DNA from: Pleodorina starrii
Taxonomy: Eukaryota > Chlorophyta > Chlorophyceae > Chlamydomonadales > Volvocaceae
DNA length: 64,000 nt
Direction: 5' to 3'
NCBI GenBank assembly: GCA_030267565.1
Contig: BRXU01000008.1
Location: forward strand, 2,542,001 to 2,606,000
Both the position numbers and the translations under genes were made by a program. The notes beneath the pieces were generated by a model. It saw only the letters and a list, made by a program, of their open reading frames with translations. It was not told where the DNA came from and did not search any database. Shown here piece by piece: positions 35,985 through 47,600 of this stretch. Positions within the stretch are counted from its first letter, which is position 1, and every line of letters starts with the position of its first letter.

Positions 35985-36035
35985 GCAGCCCACACTGCAG
36001 CCCACACTGCAGCCCACACTGCAGCCCACACTGCA
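35985..36035. repeat. 12-bp CAGCCCACACTG tandem repeat, 4 copies
   Basis: Four exact or near-exact units. The array is open in several frames because the unit is a multiple of three. Confidence 0.9.
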
Positions 36036-36927
36036 GGAACGACAACGGCCGCAAACAGCAGCGTGACTGTCGCCGGACTGCTGCCTTCGGCAGTCATCTC
36101 CGGCCCCATCGTCGAGAGCCCGTCAGGAAAATACCGGTAGATGGACAGGACCCACAACTCCCAGTCACACACAGGACACAAAGGACCCACAAGCGATCAG
36201 TCCCGAGACAAGCTGCATCGCATCGGAACGCCCACCCACACCTATTCCCTGCCCGCTATGCCGCTGCCACCCGGCCCGCAGCGGCTCTGCCTGCCGCTCC
36301 GAACCCAGGCCGTCAAGCCCTGCAGCTTCGCCCGTCACCAATCCAGGGACCTGTTCCGCTCTGTTCCGCTCTGTTCCGCCTTCTCACCGCAACCCGGGTG
36401 TGCCCCCTGGCCTACTCTCCCACCGCCAGCCCCCCACTGGCCTCGTCCAGCGGGGCAAAGAATGCAGAACCCTACGCGGCAGCAACCAACCAACTAACAA
36501 ACCAACCAACCTGCACCATCCAAAACCGATACAGCGACGGTCCAACTGCTGCGGCCGCCAACATAATCCCAACTGCTGCCGGTGCCGTACCAAACCACAC
36601 AAGAATTTGCACGGCGCGGCAGCACACCGTGGCATTGGAACTTACGAACTGACGCACTGGCATGGCGGTGCGATCAATCCAGCCTTCGAGCGATAGATAG
36701 AGATATCATACACGGGGGCCTGCGCACCTTCGCATGTTGGGCCGACGCGTCCGTTTGTGGAGGTGTCGGGGTCGTTCGTCGCAAATCGTTGGGCTCCTCA
36801 AGTCCTCATTCCCACACATTACGTTGCGTTGAGCTGCTGCAACTCGAGCAGCAACGCCTCCGGCGTGGCGGCGCCGCTGGAGATACCTCAGCCACCTCAC
36901 CCAGACGCATTGAAAACCGTAGCAGAA

Positions 36928-37006
36928 AGCCGCCAGTTCGGGTACCGATTTACCGTCTATAAAAACCTAAAAACCCTAAAACCCTAAGCCGCCAGTTTGG
37001 GTACCG
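36928..37006. repeat. Interstitial telomere-type repeats flanked by 20-bp direct repeats
   Basis: CCTAAAAACCCTAAAACCCTAA at 36966-36987 is two to three units of the TTTTAGGG telomere repeat. AGCCGCCAGTT-GGGTACCG occurs on both sides (36928-36947 and 36987-37006) with one mismatch. Confidence 0.8.
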
Positions 37007-38657
37007 TCTGTACAGCGAGGGAACAGGGCCCGTGGCTGCTGTGCTGTGCCAAACAGAGAGCGCACGGACGCAAGCACGCAACGGAGGTACGACATGCGGC
37101 AGTGGGCGCACAGATGGCTTGCGTGTGTGCGTGTCAACACACCCACACCGGCACACACACACACACACACACATCCACACACACACGCGCGAGGACTTTT
37201 TTCCATCCTGTTTTTTTCCTTCATCACCCACCCCACCTCGCCGCAAGCCGATGCTCTCGCGTCCCTCAGGGCCGTTTCCTCCCCGCGTTCCTCCCCAACC
37301 CTGCCCTGCCTGTCTTCCACTTCCCCACTTCCAACCCCGCTCCCCACCCCGCCTGTCCGTCCCTCTCCACCGCCAGCTCGACCCCAAACCCGCCATCCCA
37401 CCCCGCCGGCATCCCACCCCGCCGGCATCCCACCCCGCCGGCATCTCACCCCATCCCATCCCTTGCCGACGCTCCCCCTGCAGAGTCATGCACCGGCTCG
37501 ACTCCTGCCGCCGCCGCCGTCTTCCTTCAATGGCAAACAACACGCGAATCGAAACACCGCTTGCCCATCCTCACCTTTACCTGCCCTAGCCTTCAGTTGA
37601 GGCATGCCCCTCACGTCTTCCCCGCTGCGCCATCGCCTCCCGCCACAGCCTGCAACCGCGGCGGCGCGCCTCCTGCTCCGCCGCAATCCACCCCTCAGCA
37701 ATCAGCATATGCATAGCCCTCGCCATCTCTCTCTCCAGTGCATATACATATAGCTACACCAGCAAAATCAACGTCCGCGGCTGGATGCCCCCCGCCGCTC
37801 CACACCAGCAAAGCCAACGTCCGCGGCCAGAGGCCCCCCACCAAAGCCCCCTCTCCCAGCGGGTGCTGCCGGGCGCCGTGCAGCGCCACTCGCCCGACAA
37901 ACCGCCGCACAGCTCCTCGACAGCCGCTCTCTCTCTCTACCTCTCTCTGGGTAGCGCAAATGAAAAAGCAATGCGCACTATTTTATGCCGCAGTACAGCG
38001 AGCGCGCCGCACGCCAGCACGCTGCCATCGCACGCTGCCCTACGCGTGTGTGTGTGTGAGTGAGTGTATGTGGCGGCGATCAGGGAGAAGCGTGCGAGGG
38101 CGTGCGTCTAGTAGGAGCGAGCGAGTCAATGCTGCGGCGGCATTGGCGGCGGCGGCAGCAGACGCAAAGGACGTCCCTCCGGCGCACTTCTCTGGCGCCT
38201 GCCTGAATCGGGGAACTACAAAAACGCATTCCGCGCGGGCGATGGCCCGCAAACGACGCCCTCAAAAGGAACGGCGATAAGCCGCCGCCGCCGCCGCGCC
38301 ACCGCCGCGCAGGCTGCCATGCCGTGGGGGGGAGAGGACGTCCGTTCTTTCTGTGCTCTAGACGGACCTCACTCCGCGCTCCCATCATCATCACCATCAC
38401 CATCACCATCAGCCACTCTATTCCAAGCCACGCTCTACTCGTCATTCCCTGCGCTACCATTCATATCCACCCCTTGATCACCGCACTACCGAACCGCCTA
38501 TCGCCAGCGGCGATTGCCGCTGAACCACATCTTGTGCGGCCATCGCCGCTGCCGCACTCCGTTCTATCGCTCTGTGGTGTCACCTCCGTTACCTCCCGGG
38601 CCCGTAACCGGCCCTCAGTCCCGCCGCATGTCCCTCCCTGACCCCACCACCACCACC

Positions 38658-41600
38658 CTAAGACGCCCCCGGGGGAGAAACGCCCGAGGAGCGATCAAGG
38701 GGGGCCTTTGCCATCCGCGAAGAGCCCGCCGCCGCTGCCGCCGCTGCACCAGCGCCAGCGGCGGCGGCGGCGGCGGCACGGCCGGCGCCGCCAGCCCCCT
38801 GCGCCGCCGCTGCCAGTCCTGACGCGCCGCCCTGCTGGTGCGTCATCTGCCGCAGCAGCATCAACTGCTGTCGTACAACCTCACCGTCTGACACGGCGGC
38901 TCGATTGGTTGTGCCGCCGGCGGCGGCGGTGGCGGCGGTGGCGGCGGCGGGGCTCCAGCTGGCGCCGCTGCCGGCGGCTTCGCTGGCGCCGGCGCCGTCG
39001 GTGTTCCCGAGCGTGGAGACCGAGGCGCTGAAGCCGGCCTTGGCGAAGGCGAAGCCCGGCGGTGGGCGCCAGAGGTAGGTCTGCCGGCGTGAGGGACAGT
39101 CGGAGGGACAGTCGGAGGGACAGGCACAGACAGGGGATGGTGAGGGCGGCGGTCCAACTGTGTTGTGTTGAGGTGTGTTGTGCATTGCCTCGTGAGCTCT
39201 CACCTTCCCTCGCGTGTTCGGGGTTTCGGGCACGCGTGCCTCCGCAACCGAACCAAGGATCCGTACTCCATCCACCGTCCTTCACTCCGGCGCTGGAGCT
39301 TGCATCCTCTCTCCCGCCCGCCCGCCTCCTCTTCTCCCCCGCCCTCTCTCCCGCCCTCTCTCCCGCCCTCTCTCCCTCTCTCCCGCCCTCCCACCCTCTC
39401 TCCCGCCTCCTCTTCTCCCCCGCCCTCTCTCCCGCCCTCTCTCCCTCTCTCCCGCCCTCCCACCCTCTCTCCCGCCCTCCTCTTCTCCCCCGCCCTGACA
39501 TCCTGCCCCTCCAGACTTACCACACCCTCTCCCACCCTCGCCCCCCCTCCTCCCCTCTCACCTGCATCTCCCCCTTGCCCTTGACCTGCACGCCCCCCGT
39601 CGCCGCCCAACTCTCCCCCGGCAGCAGCTCCCGGGTCGCCGCACTGGCGTGTATGGCCCCCGGCTCACAAGTGCTCTCCATGCGGCTGGCCGTGTTGACC
39701 GTGTCCCCAAACAGGCAGAAGCGCGGCATCTTGGTGCCCACAATGCCGGCGGTGACGGGACCGCTGTGCAGCCCCACGCGCAGCTGCAGCGGCGCACCGT
39801 TGTGCGGCATGGCCATCTGGCCCACCTCCCGAAGCATCGCCTTGGCGAAGCTCATGACCTTGAGCGCGTGCAGCTCGTCCTGGCAGCCGTCGCCACGGAC
39901 CGCCTTGAAGCCCTCACCATCCACTGTGATGAGGCCGCCTACCGCCATGAAGCAGTCACCGATGGTCTCCACCTGAGGGGGGGGAGGGAAGACGGAAGGG
40001 AGTTGGAAGAGAGACGGAGCAGCGGGGGGACGGAGGCGACCGAGTGGAGGGGAGGGGAGGGGAAGGGCGGCGACGGTGAACAGTGGAGGGAAGAGAGGGA
40101 TACGGTGCCGCAGCGGAGGGTATTAGAGAGAAGGGACGGCGGCGACGGTAGTGGAGGGGAAGGTAATTAGAACGGCCCGGGGAGGGGAAGGGCGGCGACG
40201 GTAGTGAGCGGACCCGGGGGGAAAGAAGGCGGGGGAAGGGGAGCAGGGGGACCAGGAGGAAAGGCGGGGGAGGGGAGGGGAGGGCGGGGAGGGCAAGGAG
40301 GGTTGGGACACGGATTCCAGGTGAGGGAGGGCAACATCCTAAGAACCGCAACAGCGCAGTCAGAGAGAGAGGAAAGGAAGGGGATGGGGATCGTGTGGGG
40401 GTGGAGAAAACGTATAACAAGCTGCCGGTCTGACCCTCGTGACTGTCAAGACTCACCCAAGACTCTAAGCCCCCCCAAACCCTCCTCGTGCCACCCTGCA
40501 CGCATGTACTCCAGCTCGTCCACCCAAGGCCCGCTTCCCCCATGCACAGCCGCCGCGCATCCGCCGCACAGCGTCGCCCCATCGCCTTTCCGCCCGCCCA
40601 TCCGCCCATCCGCCCCCACCCACCCCAACCTCGCTGCGACACCACCCTTGCTGACCCCCACCCGGCGCCACCCACCTTGTACACGCCGCAAATGTCGCAC
40701 AGCGTGTCGAATCGCGTAAAGAGGCCGTTGAGGAACGACATAACCTCCAACGGCTGCAGGCAGTTGCACATGGACGTGAACCCCACGATGTCCGCGAACA
40801 GCACTGTCACGCATCGGTGCGCGGAGGCCAGCGGCGTCGCCGCATCCACAGGGCCCAGCGCCGCGGGCAAGGGGCTGTCGGCGGCGGAAGCCGCGCCGCC
40901 GCCGCCGTCGGCCGCCGCCGCCGCTGGCGGCGGCGGCGCCCTGCCTGTGGCGGAGTTCCGCTGTAGGATCTGGTTCTGGTGCCGCAGCCGCCGCAACCGG
41001 CGGTTGTTGGGCCCGTCTGCGGGCTCGGACTGGGCGGCGGCGCCCCGAGGCAGCAGCAGTGCAGAGGCGCCGACGTCCGGCTGCGTCGCCAAGCCCGCCG
41101 CGGGGTGCGGCCAGGTGCCGGGCACCGAGGTGGCGGGGGCGCGGAGGTGGGGGACCGGGGCGGAGCTGCCGCCGTGCGGCAGCTCGGAGCGGCCGGTCAA
41201 GGAGAAACGCACGGCTTCCAATGCGGCGACTGCGGCGGCGCGGGGCGGCGGTGCGGTCATGCGGCCCGAGGTGGAGCTGCGGGAGGCGATGACGCGGGTC
41301 ATGTGCTCGATTGCTTGGCGGGGAAACACGGCCTCCAGCAGCTGTGGGGCAGAGGGGTGTGTGTTGTGTGTTAAGGTGTGTTAGGGTTTGACATGTCCAA
41401 ATAGGACATAGGAAGGGTTGTGTGTGAGGGGTGGGGGTTGGACGCCGTGTGACAACAAGCATGGTGTATGTGGTGAGGAGCGGGGAGCGAGGTATTGGGA
41501 GCCTTCACCCATTCACTCACCCGGGCGGGTAAATGGGTGAGAGGGATGCTCATGCAGGTTCATGGTGCGTCTTGGTGCGCTTTGATCCGGCAAGGAAAAC

Positions 41601-44600
41601 AGGTACAAACTCCGGCTTAGTAGGCGAGGTGGGGGGGGGGGGGCGCGGGCGCGGATGAGACGGAGGAAGAGAATGGAAAGTGGGTTAATGGAAAGCGGGG
41701 TGATGGAAAATGGGTTGATGCAAAGTGGGTAGGGGTGCGGGTATCCATTGCGGAGAGAATCGCGCATGCCGGTGAGGGAGGGTAACCAGCTTACCAACCA
41801 CCCAAATGGGAACCCACGCACAACCGTAGTGAAGGTATGGCGGACCGCACGCGCGAAAAGATCTCTTGGCTTATTCTCGAATCAAGCGCTGGGTGCGCCA
41901 CAGGAGAGCGCGGCGGCTCACACGCACCCCGCCGTGTACCTTATGTTCGTGTGCCAGCAACGTCTCAAGCCTCGAGTACCGAGCCTGCAACCCCACGAGC
42001 TCCGCCTCGACTGCCCCGGTCGTACGAACCAGCTCGTCCACGTCGGTTACCACCAACAGCAGCAACGGCTCATGACCAGGCGGCTGCGGCTGCGGCGCGG
42101 ACGAGGGCCCGGCGGCTGTGGCGGCTGCGGCGGCGGCGGCAGGCATGACCAGCTGGAGCCGTACCTGTGACAAAGTACGACAGAGAACGAAGTCACAGTG
42201 CTGTGGAGGGCAAACCGATGCACTGGGACCGGAGGTGGAGCAATGTGAGGACAGCGGCCCTCTCTCTCTCTATATATATATATATAGCGGTTCGGTCGCC
42301 AGCGGTTCGGTCGCCAAGGACGAGGGCGCGGACGGAGCATGCGCCGACGCTAGGGGCAAGGGAACGGAGCGCGGACGAGAGAAATCCGACCCGACCCGCT
42401 TAGGACAAGGGATGGGAGCAAAGCCGAGGAATGACCGGCGCGCGTCGTCGTCCGGCGCGGCGCAGCGCAACAGGGAGGCCGCTGTACCCATCCCTTTTGT
42501 ACCCCAGACCGCAGCCAGAAGCAGGCTTGAACCGGCAGCGCGGGATCCCAACACGCCGGGCGCTGCCCCAAAATGCGCCATGTCCCGGGGCGGGGCGCTC
42601 AACCTCAGCCCTCAAGAGCCGCATCTGGCCTCTAGATTACTCACAAGTCACAACCAATGCCACTCCCAGCAACGCATCTGACCCCCACCCGATCCGAGCC
42701 GACCCAATGTGACCCATGGGTCTCACGTGGTGCCAGCGGCCCGCCAATTCCTCCCACTGAGCGTCGCCGCCGCCGTCGTCGTCGTCGCCGCCGTCGCTCT
42801 CCTCGCCCTCCGCTTCGCTGGCATCCTCCTCCTCCTCCTCCTCCTCCTCGTCCTCGCAACCCTCGGCACTGCGGCCGCTGTCGTCGCCGCCGCCACGACG
42901 GCTGCCTCCCACCGCGCGCAGCGTCCGATGCGTTTCCTCGCCGTCGCTGCTGCCGCTACCGGTGACGTCATGCGCCGGCGCCGTCCCGCCTGTCCCGACC
43001 ACCATGAGGCGGCCTGGACCGGCCCCGCTATCGGTCTGCGCCGGACTGCCAGTGCACGGGCTGCCGCTGCCCGTGCCGCCGCTGCCGCCAGCGCGGCGGC
43101 GGCGGCGGCGGCGGCCCTGCCGTGCTTTTGCTTCAGGGCCCGCGTCGTACGCCTGCAGCAGGGTATCCAGCCTGCTGCGGGTGCTCATCCGCCGTACTCG
43201 GCTACTCGGCCCCGCTGCGCGAGCGTCAGCGCCGCCGGGCCAGGCTGCGCCGCCGCCGCCGCCACCGCCGCCGTTGCCACCACTGCTGCGCCTCCGATGC
43301 TGCAGTTGCTGCGGCTGCTGCCGCTGTTGCTGCATTTGATGCGCCATATGAGCGGAAGCAGTAGGGCGGTGCTGCTCTTGCCGTGGATGCGCCGCGAGTG
43401 CCGCCAATTGATGTTCGGGGAGCCACGGCTCGAGACCGTGTTGTTGCTGCCGCCGTTGACCCTCATGCTGCGATGCTTCGACGCTCGCATACGTGAAGGG
43501 CGACGTCTCGGGGTCCAGCATGCCAGGTGCCGCTCCCCCCGCTGCCGCTGCTGCAGCGGCACCCACCACCACCAAGCCCGCAGTCGCCGCGCCCGCCGCC
43601 GCTCCGCACGCCGGTGCGCTATGCGGCAGTGGCAGCGGCGGCGGCTGCGGCTGCGGCAGCTCACTGCCCGGGTACTGCTCACTCTGCTGTTGCTGCGGCG
43701 GCGGCGGCGCGTCTTCGGATGGCCGGGAGAGCAGCCGCGACTCGTCGACTTCCTCGATTGGCTCCACTCGCCTTGGCGCCAACAGCTGCGTCGGCGTCTG
43801 AGAGAAGGGCCGTAGCACCGCTCCGACGGGTGCGACAGCTGCGTCGCCGCCGTCATTGGCCGCCGGGGATGCCGGGGGTGCGTCGTGCTCTGCAGCGCTG
43901 CCGCCAGCCGCCGGGTCCTCGGCGGCCGCGGCCGCGGCTGTGGGGGCGCCGTCGCCGCCGCCAGCGTTCTGCAAGCGGGCCGAGTCGTCCAGGGGGCCGC
44001 GTTGATCGGCGTCGGAAGGGCCCGACTCGATGGGGAAGCCGCGGCGGAGGGGCCGCCGGCGCTGGCCGCTGCCGCTGCCGCCGCCGCCGTCAGCACTGCT
44101 AACGCCTCCGAAGAGCACGCCGTGATTCTCTCCGCCACCGCCGATGCCGACATCGGTCCTGGGGGGCAGCATGCCAATAAACTGCTGTACAGATTCTGCG
44201 CTGTCCAATAGAATCCGCCGTACATTGTTGTCGTGCGACCGCAGCGCCGCCGCCATGGAGGGCTGTCCAACGGCGTCCATCAGGGGGTAAGTCTGGTTTT
44301 GGAGCTGTGCTAGTTCTGTCAGGTAGTACGGCTGCTGGCTGCTGTCACCTTGGCCGCCAGTGCGCCACCGTTCGGGATTGCCGTCGTCGCCATCCGAGGT
44401 CAGCGCCCTCGGCGGACGAAGCATGCGAGGCTGTGCACGGTCCGTGTCCTGTCGCTGCGGCGCAGCTGCAACCGGCCCGGAACCCACATCATGGCTGCTG
44501 CTTGGGTGTTCCTGCGTACCACCCTGTGCCTGGACGGTGCGTGGAGGATGCTGGTGTGATGCCTGTTGCGGCTGCAGCTGCCGTGGCGGCTGCTGTGGTG

Positions 44601-47600
44601 CTGGCTGGGGCGGTTCTTGACGCAGAACGTCTGGCTGTGGCTGCTGCTGACGCTGTGGTGAAGGCACCTGCAGAGGCTGTCCATCCTGAGGCTGCTGCTG
44701 CTGCTGCTGTGGCGGCGGCGGCTCCGGTGCGCCTGGGGACATGCCGGAGGAAGGACCACTTCGAGGCAGCGCATGTTGATGCGCGGTGGCTGGCATGTCG
44801 TCAGCCTCCGCCAGCTCCTGCGAGTCAGAGCGAGTATCCTCTCCCCCGGAACGCTGCTCGTGGTGAGTGGATTGCGCCACTGCGTTGGGGAGCATGATGA
44901 GGCCCCAGGCGTCCGGCTGCGAGTGGAGAGGCGTTGGCGCAGGGGTCGGAATTTGAGCAAGAAAGCAGGACCAGAGTATCACCGTAAGATAGGCACCGAG
45001 ACTGTGGCACCTACCGCAAGGGCGCCTTTTGCAAGCTGCTCCCGTAAACCATTGAGCAACATCTCGGCCATATCCGGTGCCAGGAGGCCGGCAAGGAAAT
45101 CCAATCGCTCCGAAAGTGTCAAGTCGAGCATTGACGCGTCGGTTGGTAAGCATGGCGCAGCGGGGGTGCGGCCAGCGTTCTCTTCCCTAATGGCACAACC
45201 CTGCACGAAAGTTACAAACGGCAAGGTTTCCCTGACTCCCGTCGCCCTGCAGGCTTCGTGTCCAAAACCTCTTACATACCAAGACGTTTTCGGTAGCGGG
45301 GCTGGCGTATTTCACATCCCTGCCGCGTGTAAGGGATGGGTTTACGCATAGATTCCGGGATGAAGAGGTCGCCGAAACAATTGCATTCCTCTTTAGCTCA
45401 GGTCTACTTACCCAGTTGTTGCTCCAAGTACAATAGCAAAGGGCAAAAATCCCGCGAGGTGCTCAGCCATTTGCCGGCGTGAGACCGACCGGTGTTCTTG
45501 GGCCTGCAGCTCTTAGCGTCAATGACCATCACTAAAGGCATCACATTACGCTGCCAATTAATTTTAACACAGATACAGTCGTTACAACTGAGAAAACCCG
45601 CGGACATTCATTTGATGACCCTAGTTTAAAGCTATACCCTATGTAAATTTGATTCCTTAGCAGCACCTTTTGCCGGGACCACTGTGTGGCAGATCTGGTA
45701 AAATGAGGAACTTCCAAGTACGTCGGCAGTACAGTTTGGTTTTAACTGCCCGCTGCGAAAACAGCCACCGCTTTGAAAGTAGCTAAACTTAACCAAATGC
45801 GTATACTTACATTTGCCTTATTTGTCTTGGTGAAGTCCGTTTTATGAAACATATCGGTGCCGCCCAGGGCCTCATTCAAAAAACGTCCAATGCGTGCACA
45901 CACGCAGCAAGTTTAGAGGCATTCCACCCACTCATTCCTTATTCCAGAGGTAGGTGCTATCCATTACGATGTCGACCATACGAGCAATGTGATACATGCC
46001 ATCCCTGCACGGTACGTCCGTGCCGTAGTCCACGAGTGCTGCACCAAGACTGTCTGAGGCACCCGAGACCGGCAAATTTTCAGATGGATGGATTGTCAGA
46101 TGTTTGGGGAGTATGGATAGAATTAGACTGTGGTCAACGGGGCGGTGTAGAGGCCAATAGAACATTCTCAAGTACCACCCAGTCCATGGACTCTAAACAT
46201 AATTGTACTTGTAAGGAAAATGCCATGAAAAGGGATGAGACACCTTGAACATCACTTGGAGGACCGTGTTAGATGGATCACGTTACATTACTCCAAAATA
46301 TTTACCTTACAAGCAGCAAACATGAAAATCACGAAAATAAGCTAGCTTTTAGAGGTGCATGTCCAGAAAGATGTCAGGAACGAATACGTGTGTAGATCGA
46401 CCCGCGGGCCAGACCGGTTCGGCAGGGTGCGGCAACGAACGCACGCACGGTGCCCTGCAACCACAATGCCCGACTGCAATGGCATGTAAGACAAGACCGA
46501 CAACATTCCTTACTGCGATAGGGCCTCCAATATCAGGAACGGTTCCCTCCCCTCTGGGTTACGTAGCCCCCCCCCTCCGCCCTCATATGGATTCTAACCC
46601 AGCAATCCATTCGGGGCTACAGTGTCCCATGCGCCACCTTTAGCGTACCTTTCTATGATAAGAAGGCATGGATCGATGTCGGCGCCGTGGGTAGTGGAGG
46701 CAGCGGCGCGACGGAACGAGGCTTGACGTGTGGGAGCTAGGCTGAGGCCCAGGAACCCCAGGCAACCCACTTGACGGTTCACACACCCGTCTTTCGTAGG
46801 AACGCTGTCTCTTTTTCGCGTGCCGCCCTTACCGTACCTTTCTATGATAAGAAGGCATGGATCGATGTCGGCGCCGTGGGTAGTGGAGGCAGCGGCGCGA
46901 CGGAACGAGGCTTGACGTGTGGGAGCTAGGCCCAGGAACCCCAGGCAACCCACTTGACGGTTCACACACCCGTCTTTCGTAGGAACGCTGTCTCTTTTTC
47001 GCGCGCCGCCCTTACCGTACCTTTTTATGATAAGAAGGCATGGATCGATGCCGGCGCCGTGGGTAGTGGAGGCAGCGGCGCGACGGAGCGAGGCTTGACG
47101 TGTGGGAGCTAGGCTGAGGCCCAGGAACCCCAGGCAACCCACTTGACGGTTCAAACACCCGTCTTTCGTAGGAACGATCTTTCGGTATGACTCGTATTGG
47201 TAAACAAGCATGTTAACAGTCCACCAATACATCCTTACCAGTCTGCCAGTATGCCGTTCAAGCAGAGTCATTGAGACGGAGTCAATGGCTACACCAGCAT
47301 CTGTCACTGAGGCGTCTACCGAACCAGCCAGCATTCGCAACGCCAATTGCCACAGGAGCAGTAGGGCGTTCTAGCATACAGACACGGGGCTCTTCAATCG
47401 TCTAATAGTGAAGGGAAATGGGGCACGGAACATGCACCGCCTGTAGACCTCCGTCACAGACAGCGACCGGTCAAAAAGCGTCTTCCTGCCATGCCCAGAG
47501 GTGTGGGTACCATCGCAGCAAACAACCCGCTAACTTCACGGGAATGAACACTCGCCGGTCCAGGCGGCTGCAGCAGAGGCGACGGCGCACGCTGCTGGAA

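Larger units (their letters stand above)
34405..38657. other. Interval without confident gene
   Basis: Should contain missing 5' exons of the unidentified gene at the low end and the 3' UTR of the cyclase at the high end. Visible items: short tandem repeats, a CA tract at about 37155-37190, three copies of CCCGCCGGCATCCCAC near 37400-37440, and the telomere-like element listed separately. No frame carries a recognisable domain. Confidence 0.4.

Noticed and set aside
42268..42286. TA run as a TATA box
   Set aside because: It lies inside a cyclase intron between firm exons, so it is a simple TA microsatellite.
42709..43815. 368-codon plus-strand frame
   Set aside because: Antisense shadow of the Gln/Ala-rich cyclase exon, mostly Arg/Ala/Leu runs.
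43185..44270. 361-codon minus-strand frame overlapping the cyclase
   Set aside because: Out of frame with the exon that connects in phase on both sides. It is Arg-rich, as expected of a shadow frame in GC-rich DNA.
46594..47346. 250-codon minus-strand frame treated as one exon
   Set aside because: Only 47370-47239 is non-repetitive and ends at a strong GTAAGG donor. The rest is the triplicated repeat.
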